Part shown: piece by piece, positions 1 to 7,795 of the stretch
Layout of the letters: each line of letters starts with the position of its first letter
Position numbering within the stretch: position 1 is the first letter of the stretch
Assembly: GCA_947471565.1 (NCBI GenBank)
Contig: CANIVT010000011.1
Coordinates: 1 to 64,000, forward strand
Reading direction: 5' to 3'
DNA length: 64,000 nt
Origin: Spartobacteria bacterium
Lineage (GTDB): Bacteria > Verrucomicrobiota > Verrucomicrobiia > Chthoniobacterales > UBA6821
Translations under genes and position numbers: made by a program
Notes under the pieces: model-generated
Database searches by the model: none
What the model was told of the DNA's origin: nothing
Seen by the model: the letters and a program-made list of their open reading frames with translations, nothing else

Positions 1-624
1 ATTGTGGAGGTTCCCTATCGCTCCAAGCTGATCGCCACCCAGCGGTGGGAGTGTCTGAAACAGTCGGGCTTTCACGGAGAGAGTCCGGAGATGTCGATTG
101 AAATTCCCTCCGCGAAGCAGGCCTCAGCAGTGGCCAAGGCAGGAGGCGAGGGTGGATGGATGCATGTGAGCCCCTTTACCACGGAGAACTACAAGGAACT
201 GCCCGAGGCCCAGTTGGTGGATCTACTGAACCAGTTGGACGGTCGTTTCGGCGCACAGAGGATCATCCTGAGTTGTTCGGCTAGCGCGCGGGAGAAGGCC
301 AAGATGCAGACGCTGTTGCCGCAATTGGATTTTAAGCCATGGCGGGTTTTTTCAGGGGAGCTCGATCTCCTCGAGTTAGCCGCGCTTGTGCAGCGGGCTG
401 CCGTCCATCTTGGTGGCGACTCCGGTGGTCTCCATGTGGCTTGGATGACGGGAGTGCCAACCGTGACGTGGTTCCGCGAGTATGAGGGAAGGCCCGACTG
501 GCAGCCCCTAGGCGATCGTCACCGATCCTTCGTGGGAGTGCGTCAGGAAAACGGAATCACCGGGATCGACAATGTGGAGATTCTCAGCGCGGTTGGGGTC
601 TTTCTGAATCAAGAGCGCTCATAG
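1..624 (+). CDS. Glycosyltransferase family 9 protein, C-terminal part
   Basis: The frame is open from the first base of the window, so the N-terminal part lies outside and the GTG at 4 is probably internal. The visible 207 residues match the C-terminal half of family 9 glycosyltransferases, the heptosyltransferase group, which transfer sugars such as heptose to lipopolysaccharide core at the inner membrane. The supporting motif is LGGDSGGLHVAWMTGVP at about residues 138-154, equivalent to the family's ND-SG-MH-A nucleotide-sugar binding segment. The acceptor and sugar cannot be told from this fragment. A second GT9 domain occurs in the fusion gene at 16800-18740. Confidence 0.8.
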   Translation: MVEVPYRSKLIATQRWECLKQSGFHGESPEMSIEIPSAKQASAVAKAGGEGGWMHVSPFTTENYKELPEAQLVDLLNQLDGRFGAQRIILSCSASAREKAKMQTLLPQLDFKPWRVFSGELDLLELAALVQRAAVHLGGDSGGLHVAWMTGVPTVTWFREYEGRPDWQPLGDRHRSFVGVRQENGITGIDNVEILSAVGVFLNQERS

Positions 625-736
625 ACCCCAGTGATAAAGTGACGATTTCGTCACAATTGGCTATGGGGCAGCGATTTTCTACGACAAGCTTGGCAAGCAT
701 TCCCTCCCCATGCAGTATCTGCATCCTAATCCCTCT

Positions 737-1129
737 ATGAAAAAGGCCTTTGGATTTTTGCTTTTGGCAAGCGCTCTCCTTTTTCCGGGTTGCTCCTCTG
801 TGGAGTATAACTCGACCAATGCACCACGCATGGTTGTCGTGGTGGAACGGACACCTTTCTTCCACAACGGGCCGGCCCAAGGCAACGGCCCTGATCTTTC
901 CCTGGTCAAGGGGGATGTTGTCGAAGTGATCCGCAAGGAAATTGGTTATAGCTTTGTCCGTATCGAGGATGGGCAGAACGGCTATGTGGCCAATGAAGCG
1001 CTGCATCTTGCTCCCACCCCAAATCAACCGGTCTCCCAGCCTGCTCCTTCTGTCTCAAAACCATCCCCGACGCCGGAGTCCAAGACCGGCTCCACCAATC
1101 AGGCCGTCAAGCCGACCTTCAGGTATTGA
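737..1129 (+). CDS. Small lipoprotein with SH3-like domain
   Basis: Encodes about 130 residues. I choose the ATG at 737 over one nine codons upstream because it puts the basic MKK directly before a hydrophobic stretch and a lipobox (LFPGC) with the lipidated cysteine at residue 19. Residues about 32-88 resemble a bacterial SH3 fold, with the typical ending of a glycine, an aromatic, a valine-arginine stretch and GYV. The last 40 residues are rich in proline, serine and threonine, like a flexible linker. It is likely an envelope lipoprotein that contacts peptidoglycan or another protein. No specific function can be assigned. Confidence 0.65.
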   Translation: MKKAFGFLLLASALLFPGCSSVEYNSTNAPRMVVVVERTPFFHNGPAQGNGPDLSLVKGDVVEVIRKEIGYSFVRIEDGQNGYVANEALHLAPTPNQPVSQPAPSVSKPSPTPESKTGSTNQAVKPTFRY

Positions 1130-1147
1130 GGAAGGGTGTTGGTCGAG

Positions 1148-1180
1148 GTTGAAAAGTTAGAAAGTGAAAGGTTAAAAAGT
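1148..1180 (+). repeat. GTTAAAAA-type micro-tandem repeat
   Basis: Four imperfect units of 7-8 bases (GTTGAAAA, GTTAGAAA, GTGAAAG, GTTAAAAA) follow the lipoprotein stop codon. The same unit recurs in gaps at about 3.2, 3.4, 14.8, 14.9, 16.7, 16.8 and 35.6 kb, in both orientations. Confidence 0.7.
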
Positions 1181-1300
1181 GCCGAGGGATGCGGTGGAAG
1201 AGTCTCAGTGCTGACTCGGTTGTGATGTCATTTCCTCCCAGAAGCCGTGGTGCCCGGGCATCCTTTGCTGGGTTGTCCGCGCCCATTACCAGATGTCTGG

Positions 1301-1327
1301 TTCAGGTTTCAGCTTTCAAGTTTCAGT
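1301..1327 (+). repeat. TTTCARS heptad repeat
   Basis: Four imperfect seven-base units (TTCAGG, TTTCAGC, TTTCAAG, TTTCAGT) lie just past the 3' end of the minus-strand TPR gene. It is a second micro-tandem family in the same gap as the GTTAAAAA repeat. Confidence 0.6.
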
Positions 1328-1340
1328 CTTTCCTACCCCC

Positions 1341-2639
1341 TTACCTCTCCGCTCCCCCGGTGAGTGATTCGTCGAGGTCGGTCAATTCCTTCCACTTTGC
1401 CTTGAAGTCCTTCAGGTAGCGCTGGTCCTGCCATTCACTCATGGTGCGTCGCAGGGTAAGAATCTTGGAGATCTTCTCCCTGAGCGAATTGTGGATCTCG
1501 CCGAGAAAACGCAGTGCCGCTGCGTCGCGGTCCCACAGCACCGCGTAGGACTGGATAAAATCTTGCGCGTACGAAAGTTCGGAACGGTCGTTTGGATGCC
1601 AGACATCCGGCGGCGGCAGGGTTAGGTCCAGCAAGAGCGGGGCGATGTGGAGATTCTTTAGCATGCCAGCTTGGTAAGCCTCGCTGGATTCCTCTTCCTC
1701 GCCGGCTTTCCAAAGGGCGAGACCTTTTCCGAAAAGCAGGGATGGCTCGCAGTAATCGCCGGGATAGGAACGATCGTACTCGCCAAGACTCTTGAGAGCT
1801 TTGGAATCCTCCTCTCCCAGCAGATGGACGAGTGGAATGAGGAAGCGTACCCCCTGGTTGTCACGAGGGTTGAGGTTGAGGATTTTTCGGAGATCGCTCG
1901 CCGTTTCGGCGAAGCGGCCTCCATGCCACTCGGTCATCGCCCGACCGTAGAGGGCGCGTAGGTAGGGGCGGGTCTCCGGATCCTCCCACCACTCCGGGGA
2001 TTCCCCCCGCCATCGACGCTCCTCGCGGTCAATCACCTCCTGATAGCCGCGTCGGCATTCGTTCCATCGGCCTGCTTGATAGTCAGCATCGGCCAACTCG
2101 ATCCGTGCCGAGACACATTCGGAATCCTGTTCGATTGCTTTGCGGAGGCAAGCGGTTCGCTTGACTTGGGATTTCACCCGTCGTGCCGAGAATACTAGTC
2201 CTCGAGCGACCAGATCGGGTGGATGATGGCCTTCACCACGCAGGCGTTGGGCAATACGGTATCCGACCTGACGCAACTCCTCGGGGCGAATCGAGGGAAA
2301 GGATCCAAAAGAAATTTCGAGTCGGCAATCGATCCCGAAACTCCGCCAGGCCTCGGTGTCCCAGTCATCACTCTCGGCGATCGTCAGACGATCGGGCGTG
2401 CCATGCTCGTCGAAGAGGCGCCCGAGCAGTTGCTCGGCTCTCGGTTGGTCGAGTTCCTCCATGAGCTCGGGTGGGCAGAGCGGTTTGCCCGAGGCAGTGG
2501 TCACCAGTAAGCAGGTCGGGAGATAATAGAAACCCTCGGAGGGGAGTGTTTCCGGCCCCGTTTTGAGGGGGACAGGCTCCTCCAGATCTAGCCAGAGAAG
2601 CCGCCAGCTATTGCGGGCACTGTCGAGCGGTTGGATCAT
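1341..2639 (-). CDS. TPR-containing protein, function unknown
   Basis: Encodes 432 residues without a signal peptide or clear membrane segment, so probably cytoplasmic. The middle (about residues 165-340) shows degenerate tetratricopeptide helices, for example around AIEQDSECVSARIELADADY and DLRKILNLNPRDNQGV. The first 150 residues match nothing I recognise. Its ATG overlaps the stop of the exonuclease gene at 2636-3184 by 4 bases, so the two are translationally coupled. TPR repeats suggest a protein-binding scaffold, perhaps for that nuclease; this rests only on coupling. Confidence 0.6.
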   Translation of the reverse strand: MIQPLDSARNSWRLLWLDLEEPVPLKTGPETLPSEGFYYLPTCLLVTTASGKPLCPPELMEELDQPRAEQLLGRLFDEHGTPDRLTIAESDDWDTEAWRSFGIDCRLEISFGSFPSIRPEELRQVGYRIAQRLRGEGHHPPDLVARGLVFSARRVKSQVKRTACLRKAIEQDSECVSARIELADADYQAGRWNECRRGYQEVIDREERRWRGESPEWWEDPETRPYLRALYGRAMTEWHGGRFAETASDLRKILNLNPRDNQGVRFLIPLVHLLGEEDSKALKSLGEYDRSYPGDYCEPSLLFGKGLALWKAGEEEESSEAYQAGMLKNLHIAPLLLDLTLPPPDVWHPNDRSELSYAQDFIQSYAVLWDRDAAALRFLGEIHNSLREKISKILTLRRTMSEWQDQRYLKDFKAKWKELTDLDESLTGGAER

Positions 2640-3184
2640 GGCAGGGAGACCTTCAGCGTCTGTCTGCGGCCAAAGCGGTCGGTGTAGTGGAGCTCTCCGT
2701 GAGTTACTGCATACTCGTGGACCATCCGGGTGACCTTCACGTCAAAGCAGCAATACTCGGCGATCTCCATCATCTTCCCCTCGCGCCACCAGCGGATCGC
2801 ATCGAGACCATCGCCAGTCTTACCGATGCCAAGCGTGGCCTGGGCAACCGAGTCGAGCGAAAGACGGTGCCCTGCCGCCTGCTCCACTACTTCGAGAAGA
2901 TCGAGCGTTGGCAGGTGGTGGGGGAGATCGAGGATGGTGTAGCCCATCAGCACCTCGTAGTCGAAGCGGCGGCTGTTATAGCCGACCACCAAATCAGCCC
3001 GTGTAAGCAGATCGATGAGCTCGTTGGTCCGCTTTTCTGGGAAAATCTCGTAAGCTCCCGTTCCTGTGCTGTAGGTGACCCCGAGAGAGATCCCCATGTC
3101 GGCCTTTTTATCCCATCCTCCGACGTCATTGGCCGTACGCTGGGTTTCCAAATCGAAATAGACGATGTTCTGCGGGGCAGGCAT
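2636..3184 (-). CDS. DEDDy-type 3'-5' exonuclease (RNase H-like, YprB-like)
   Basis: Encodes a 182-residue single-domain protein of the RNase H-like exonuclease fold. The four acidic positions are visible: D11 and E13 in YFDLET, D75 in SRRFDYEVL, and D148 preceded by Y144 in the YxxxD arrangement of the DEDDy subgroup. Such enzymes bind two metal ions and remove nucleotides from 3' ends of RNA or DNA. The length fits stand-alone YprB-type ribonuclease H-like proteins. It is the first gene of a two-gene minus-strand operon with the TPR gene. DNA versus RNA preference cannot be read from the sequence. Confidence 0.75.
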   Translation of the reverse strand: MPAPQNIVYFDLETQRTANDVGGWDKKADMGISLGVTYSTGTGAYEIFPEKRTNELIDLLTRADLVVGYNSRRFDYEVLMGYTILDLPHHLPTLDLLEVVEQAAGHRLSLDSVAQATLGIGKTGDGLDAIRWWREGKMMEIAEYCCFDVKVTRMVHEYAVTHGELHYTDRFGRRQTLKVSLP

Positions 3185-3208
3185 GGAACGCTGACGCTAT
3201 CGCATCTA

Positions 3209-3260
3209 GGTAAAAAGTTAAAACGGTTAAAAAGTTAGAACGTTAAACAGGTTAGAATCG
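3209..3260 (+). repeat. GTTAAAAA-type micro-tandem repeat
   Basis: Five or six imperfect 7-9-base units (GTTAAAAC, GGTTAAAAA, GTTAGAAC, GTTAAAC, GGTTAGAAT) run in a row. An inverted counterpart lies at 3407-3435, so the 10-base words GTTAAAAAGT and ACTTTTTAAC could pair across about 190 bases. Confidence 0.75.
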
Positions 3261-3305
3261 TAACAAAGCCTCCAAACAAAGACTGATCTCCATTTTCGAT
3301 TAAAG

Positions 3306-3332
3306 CTTTTGTGTTTTTGTGCCTCTTGTGGC
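3306..3332 (+). repeat. TTTTTGTG-type repeat ending in TTGTGGCC
   Basis: Three imperfect 8-9-base units ending in GTG (CTTTTGTG, TTTTTGTG, CCTCTTGTG) are followed by GCC. A related copy in the opposite orientation is at 14881-14900. Confidence 0.65.
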
Positions 3333-3406
3333 CATTCATTTTCTTAAAAAGGTCTGGATTCTTTCAATGGATTGCAGACCAACCCCGGGAAGCTTTTCAG
3401 ATCCAT

Positions 3407-3435
3407 GTAACCCTTTTAACACTTCACTTTTTAAC
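3407..3435 (-). repeat. Inverted GTTAAAAA-type repeat
   Basis: Read on the minus strand this is GTTAAAAAGTG, AAGTGTTAAAAGG and GTTAC, facing the plus-strand copy at 3209-3260. Confidence 0.65.
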
Positions 3436-3494
3436 GCTCAGCAACAACATTTTCCTTGGCATATAGAGATATTTACCCTACTAACTAACTCTTT

Positions 3495-3713
3495 ATGGCA
3501 AAAGAAGAAGCAATCACCACGGAAGGCGTCGTTGTCGAGGTGCTGCCTGGAACCATGTTCCGCGTAGAGCTCGGAAACGGCCATGTGGTGCTGGCCCATA
3601 TATCAGGAAAAATGCGCAAGCATTTCATCCGAATCGTTCCTGGAGACAAGGTAACGGTGGAGATGTCGCCCTACGACCTGAGCAAGGCCCGCATCACCTT
3701 CCGTACCGCGTAA
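3495..3713 (+). CDS. infA: Translation initiation factor IF-1
   Basis: Encodes 72 residues, the standard IF-1 length, forming one S1-like OB-fold. IF-1 binds the 30S A site and works with IF-2 and IF-3 in start-codon selection. Diagnostic segments are the N-terminal MAKEEAI, the central [13 protein letters not shown] and the C-terminal [10 protein letters not shown]. It stands apart from ribosomal protein genes and is followed 68 bases later by a DNA-binding protein gene on the same strand. Confidence in the identity is high. Confidence 0.97.
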   Translation: MAKEEAITTEGVVVEVLPGTMFRVELGNGHVVLAHISGKMRKHFIRIVPGDKVTVEMSPYDLSKARITFRTA

Positions 3714-3781
3714 GCAATCACCCCGATTGCCGATTACCTAAACCCTATCACCTATCAACCAATTCCTTAACACATACCATC

Positions 3782-4306
3782 ATGACCATCCCTGACGCAC
3801 TGACCCTCAAGAAGGCGATGAAGATCGCCGTCAAAATCGAGAAGCTCCAGCAGAAGCTCCACGAGCTTCTCGGCGCCACCCTTGAGCTCCCGCCTGCCAC
3901 TGTTACCATGACGTCGCAGCTCGTGGAGCTTTCCACTGCTCCTCGTCGCCGCGGACGTCCTCCAGGCAGCGGCCGCAAGGTCCGCGAGGCGGGTGAAGGT
4001 GGTTCGCCGCTCGCCGGGCGCCCTCGTCCCCGTTCGGCATCCGGCCCTCTGGCCCCCGCCGTCGTGAAAGTTCTCGAGCGCTACAATCGCCCCATGAAGG
4101 TCACTGAGATCCTGATCGGCCTTGAGCAGGATGGCTATCAGTGGACCGCCAAGAATCCCAAGCAGACCCTTTATGTCCGTGTCGGCAAGCTCGCCGGAGT
4201 CAAGAAGGCCGGCGAAGGCCTCTATGTGGCGGAAGCCGTGGCCGGCGCCGCATTCGGGATCGTTCCTGAGACGGTCGCCCCCGTTGCCGAGCCTGCCTCG
4301 TTCTAA
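3782..4306 (+). CDS. AT-hook and HARE-HTH domain DNA-binding protein
   Basis: The 174-residue product has three parts. Residues 8-31 form a basic amphipathic helix likely to be a coiled coil (LKKAMKIAVKIEKLQQKLHE). Residues 55-66 hold an AT-hook (RRRGRPPGSGRK), which binds the minor groove of AT-rich DNA, and a second GRPRPR lies at 79-84. Residues about 88-150 resemble the HARE-HTH winged helix of RNA polymerase delta and chromatin-linked proteins, with VVKVLERYNRPMKVTEI and a final GEGLYVA. A nucleoid-associated or transcription-modulating role is likely. It follows infA closely and may be cotranscribed. No exact named family is known to me. Confidence 0.65.
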   Translation: MTIPDALTLKKAMKIAVKIEKLQQKLHELLGATLELPPATVTMTSQLVELSTAPRRRGRPPGSGRKVREAGEGGSPLAGRPRPRSASGPLAPAVVKVLERYNRPMKVTEILIGLEQDGYQWTAKNPKQTLYVRVGKLAGVKKAGEGLYVAEAVAGAAFGIVPETVAPVAEPASF

Positions 4307-4339
4307 GAAAACCCGGAATCCGGCAGTCCAGCTCCCTGC

Positions 4340-6259
4340 ATGAGCGGCCGGATCAACGCACCGAACCTCGCCTCCCTTTTCCGGGAGGCGGGTGATCGGT
4401 GGGGCGATAAGCCCGCCTTTGCGACCCGTCAATCCGACGGGTCGTTTTGTACCGTCACCTATCGTGCGTGGCGTGACCGCGCACTCGATCTCGCAGAGGC
4501 CCTGATCGAGTTGGGCATCGAAGCCTGCGCCCATATTGCGATCCTCTCCGACAACCGCTTCGAGTGGATTCTGGCCGATGCAGCGATCCTTTTTTGCGGT
4601 GCCGCCGACGTGCCGCGTGCCGCTGACATCACTCCTGCCGAGATCAGGTACATCCTTGGGCACGCCGATGTCGGCGTGGTCTTCGTTGAGAATGACGCCG
4701 TGCTTGCCAAGGTGGAGTCGCTCCTATCTGCCCTTCCGGGAATCCGTCATCTCATCGTGATGGATGCCGCGTGGCAGCCGATGGGGCAAGATGAACGAAT
4801 CCTTCGCCTCTCCGAGTTGGAGCAGCGTGGAGCCTTTCTCAGGAAGGGAGGGAGCCGCTTGGCCGAGGAACGCATCGCCGGGGTGCTCCCTGAAGATCTC
4901 TTCACCATCATCTACACTTCGGGGACGACCGGAACACCCAAGGGGGTCCAACTTACCCACGCCGCGATGGCCTCGCAGGTGAGGAATCTCCCCTTTGATC
5001 TGACCCCTTCCGATCGCTCTCTCTCGATTCTTCCTGTCTGGCACAGTTTCGAGCGGGTCTTTGAAGTCATCTCGATCGCGGCGGGCCTCGAGACCTGCTA
5101 CACCACGCTCCGCCATCTGGGGGAAGATCTCAAGACCGTCCGCCCGACGATCATGGCCTCTGCGCCTCGGCTCTGGGAGGGGCTCTACCAGCGTGTGATG
5201 TCGGGAGTTCAGAAGGCTCCTCCGCTGCGTCGAGGACTCTTCCGGGCGGCCCGTTACTCGGCTCATTCTGTGCGGAAGGCACGATACTTTTTCACCAGGC
5301 AGGAGCTTGATCTCACGGGGCGTAGCACGATTGCTTCGGCTTTCCTGGTTCTGCGGCATGCGTTCACTTGGCTCTTTCTGATCCTTCCCTCCCTCCTTTT
5401 CGACCAAATCATCCTTTCAAAGCTTCGTTCCGCCGTGGGTGGACGTCTCCGGGGAACGATCTCGGGAGGAGGGGCCCTGCCTCCCCATGTCGATGCCTTC
5501 TTCAACGATATCGGCATCCCAGTGCTGGAGGGATATGGCCTCACGGAGAGTTGTCCGGTACTGGCCGTCCGGACTTGGGAGAAACTCGTAATCGGAACGG
5601 TGGGACCGGCCTTTCCCGAGACGGAGATCCGCATCGTTGATCCCGCCACTGGGAGAATTCTCTATCCCGATTCCGCGCGCCATGATCTGGGGCGAGGTCT
5701 CCGAGGCGAGATCCACGCCAAGGGACCTCAGATCATGAAAGGCTACTACAAGGATCCCGAGTCCACGGCCCGCGTCCTGCGGGACGGATGGCTCGCCACC
5801 GGTGATCTTGGAGTGATGACCTTCAACGACTGTCTGAAAATTGTCGGCCGCTGCAAGGAGACCATTGTTCTCTTGGGAGGGGAAAATGTGGAACCCCTCC
5901 CAATCGAGTCCAAGTTGCTCGAATCTCCCCTCATCGATCAGTGCATGGTCGTCGGCCAGGATCAGAAGCACTTGGGCGTGCTCATCGTTCCTTCCGTGGG
6001 GGGCTTTGTCGCCGCAGGGGTTACTGCACCTGATAGCACCGCCCTGGCGGCACACCCCGAGGCACGGGAGCTGATCCAGTCGGAGATCCGCCGTCTGATC
6101 TGTGGGGAAACTGGCTTCAAGCCGTTCGAGCGACTTGCAGCCCTGGAACTCATCGGCAAATCCTTCGAAGTCGGGGACGAGTTGACCATGACCTTTAAAC
6201 TCCGCCGCCACGTGATCACCGAGAAATACGCCGGCCAGATTGCAGAGATGTTCCGTTAG
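4340..6259 (+). CDS. Long-chain fatty acid--CoA ligase (AMP-forming)
   Basis: Encodes 639 residues of the ANL adenylating superfamily. The AMP-binding loop YTSGTTGTPKG lies at 192-202; further on are GYGLTESCPV and the hinge region TGDLGVMTFNDCLKIVGRCKETIVLLGGENVEP-type motif, here split over A7 and A8. A hydrophobic stretch at about 330-365 (FLVLRHAFTWLFLILPSLLF) suggests membrane association, typical of FAA1-like long-chain acyl-CoA synthetases. It would activate fatty acids with ATP and CoA for lipid synthesis or oxidation. Chain-length preference is not visible. It starts 33 bases after the AT-hook gene. Confidence 0.85.
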   Translation: MSGRINAPNLASLFREAGDRWGDKPAFATRQSDGSFCTVTYRAWRDRALDLAEALIELGIEACAHIAILSDNRFEWILADAAILFCGAADVPRAADITPAEIRYILGHADVGVVFVENDAVLAKVESLLSALPGIRHLIVMDAAWQPMGQDERILRLSELEQRGAFLRKGGSRLAEERIAGVLPEDLFTIIYTSGTTGTPKGVQLTHAAMASQVRNLPFDLTPSDRSLSILPVWHSFERVFEVISIAAGLETCYTTLRHLGEDLKTVRPTIMASAPRLWEGLYQRVMSGVQKAPPLRRGLFRAARYSAHSVRKARYFFTRQELDLTGRSTIASAFLVLRHAFTWLFLILPSLLFDQIILSKLRSAVGGRLRGTISGGGALPPHVDAFFNDIGIPVLEGYGLTESCPVLAVRTWEKLVIGTVGPAFPETEIRIVDPATGRILYPDSARHDLGRGLRGEIHAKGPQIMKGYYKDPESTARVLRDGWLATGDLGVMTFNDCLKIVGRCKETIVLLGGENVEPLPIESKLLESPLIDQCMVVGQDQKHLGVLIVPSVGGFVAAGVTAPDSTALAAHPEARELIQSEIRRLICGETGFKPFERLAALELIGKSFEVGDELTMTFKLRRHVITEKYAGQIAEMFR

Positions 6260-6322
6260 GAAACGGCTTCTCTTGCCTGTCCGCTTGTCACGGCGGAGTC
6301 AGACCCGCATACTGCATGGACG

Positions 6323-7195
6323 ATGCAGATCTATATCGACGGCGCTTTTTATCCCGAGGCCGAGGCAAAGGTTTCGGTGTTCGATCACGGCCTTCTCTAC
6401 GGGGACGGGGTCTTCGAGGGAATTCGTTTTTACAGTGGCAAGGTCTTCCGTCTCGAGGAGCACATCGAGCGACTCTATAAGTCGGCTGCCGCCATCAACA
6501 TGGTGATCCCTTTTGATCGTGCCGCGATGACGGAAGCGCTGCTCGAAACAATCCGTCGCAACGAACTCAAGGACGGCTACATCCGCCTCGTCGTGACCCG
6601 CGGGAAGGGGAATCTCGGGCTGAGCCCGGAGCATTGTCCGAAGCCGACGGTCATCATCATCGCTGCAAAGATCACCCTCTATCCTGCCGAGAGCTACGAG
6701 AAGGGACTCAAGGTCGTGACCTGCTCGACCCGGAGGATCGCCCACGGGGCGCTGAGCCCGATGGTGAAGTCGCTGAATTACCTCAACAACATCATGGCCA
6801 AGATCGAGGCCACCCATGCCGGAGCCGGTGAGGGTTTGATGCTCAACGAGCAGGGGCTCGTGGCCGAATGTACGGGGGACAACATCTTCCTCGTGAGCGG
6901 CGGAAAAATCACCACCCCTCCGATCTCTTCTGGGGCGCTGGCCGGAGTCACCCGCGCGGTGGCGATCGAGATCGCCCGTGAGTTCGGCTTCGAGATTTCA
7001 GAGCCTCAGATGACGCGCTATGACATCTATACGGCCGACGAGTGTTTCCTGACCGGAACGGCGGCCGAGATTATTCCTGCCGTGGAACTCGACAAGCGTC
7101 CCATCGGGGATGGAAAGCCCGGCCCGGTAACCCGCCGTCTGATTGCGCGGTTCCGAGAGTTGACACAGACGGAGGGTACACCGATCTATCCCTGA
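6323..7195 (+). CDS. ilvE: Branched-chain amino acid aminotransferase
   Basis: Encodes 290 residues of the class IV PLP-dependent aminotransferases. The signature HGLLYGDGVFEGIR lies near residue 26 and the Schiff-base lysine is in MVKSLNYLNNIMAKIEA near residue 150. The enzyme moves the amino group between leucine, isoleucine or valine and 2-oxoglutarate in the cytosol. Length and motifs match the shorter IlvE form; a D-amino-acid transaminase of the same fold is possible but the KSLNYLNN motif favours IlvE. Its stop lies one base before the mcsA start, so it may be cotranscribed with the mcsA-mcsB-clpC block. Confidence 0.88.
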   Translation: MQIYIDGAFYPEAEAKVSVFDHGLLYGDGVFEGIRFYSGKVFRLEEHIERLYKSAAAINMVIPFDRAAMTEALLETIRRNELKDGYIRLVVTRGKGNLGLSPEHCPKPTVIIIAAKITLYPAESYEKGLKVVTCSTRRIAHGALSPMVKSLNYLNNIMAKIEATHAGAGEGLMLNEQGLVAECTGDNIFLVSGGKITTPPISSGALAGVTRAVAIEIAREFGFEISEPQMTRYDIYTADECFLTGTAAEIIPAVELDKRPIGDGKPGPVTRRLIARFRELTQTEGTPIYP

Positions 7196-7196
7196 C

Positions 7197-7778
7197 ATGT
7201 TCTGCGACGTCTGCAAATCCAAGGAGGCCACCGTCTTCCTCACGCAGATCATCGAGGGGAAGATGCAGAAGGTGAATCTCTGCGAGGGATGCTCTAAGGA
7301 GAAAGGGGTCAATGATCCCACCGGTTTCGCGTTGGCCGACTTGCTGCTTGGCCTTGGTGCCGCGCAGGAAATCGAAAAGAACCCGGCCGGGATTCGATGC
7401 CCTGTCTGCGGTTTCTCGCAGGCTGATTTCAAGAAAACCGGCCGCCTTGGCTGTAGTGCCTGCTATGACACTTTTGCCGAGGGGCTCTCCGGAATGCTCA
7501 AGAACATGCATCGGGGCCTTGTCCACACAGGCAAGGTTCCGGCGCGTCTCGCCGTTTCACGCCGCCGCAATCAGGAGTTGTCAAAATTGCGAGAGGAACT
7601 CGACCGCGCTGTGACCGCGGAACAGTTCGAGGAAGCCGCCGGTCTCCGCGATCGGATCCGTCGTCTCGAGAACGAGGTGGACGAACAGGTGCTGCAGGAG
7701 CCTCCGGTGAACCGGATCGCCGAACTCTCTGCCGGAGAAGCTGAACCGCTTGTCCCTAAGCCCCGCAAAAACCCCTAA
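7197..7778 (+). CDS. mcsA: McsA, zinc-binding activator of the arginine kinase McsB
   Basis: Encodes 193 residues. Four CxxC pairs mark two zinc-binding modules: CDVC and CEGC within the first 35 residues, and CPVC and CSAC in the middle. The C-terminal part holds a UVR-type helical hairpin (LREELDRAVTAEQFEEAAGLRD). In Bacillus, McsA stimulates McsB, which phosphorylates arginines on damaged proteins for ClpC. The order mcsA, mcsB, clpC is the same here, but no ctsR repressor gene precedes it; ilvE does instead. The start abuts the ilvE stop. Confidence 0.92.
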   Translation: MFCDVCKSKEATVFLTQIIEGKMQKVNLCEGCSKEKGVNDPTGFALADLLLGLGAAQEIEKNPAGIRCPVCGFSQADFKKTGRLGCSACYDTFAEGLSGMLKNMHRGLVHTGKVPARLAVSRRRNQELSKLREELDRAVTAEQFEEAAGLRDRIRRLENEVDEQVLQEPPVNRIAELSAGEAEPLVPKPRKNP

Positions 7779-7795
7779 ATCGCCCTGAATCCGCC

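Larger units (their letters stand above)
3185..3494. other. Intergenic region filled with short repeats
   Basis: This 310-base gap lies between the divergent exonuclease gene and infA and must carry both promoters, but I see no convincing -35/-10 pair. Most recognisable content is repeats: GTTAAAAA units at 3209-3260, a TTTTTGTG-type repeat at 3306-3332 and inverted GTTAAAAA units at 3407-3435. No gene was found in it. Confidence 0.6.

Noticed and set aside
3455-3485. Sigma70 promoter (TTGGCA plus TACTAA) upstream of infA
   Set aside because: The -10 box matches the consensus at only three of six positions, so it is not better than chance in an AT-rich gap.
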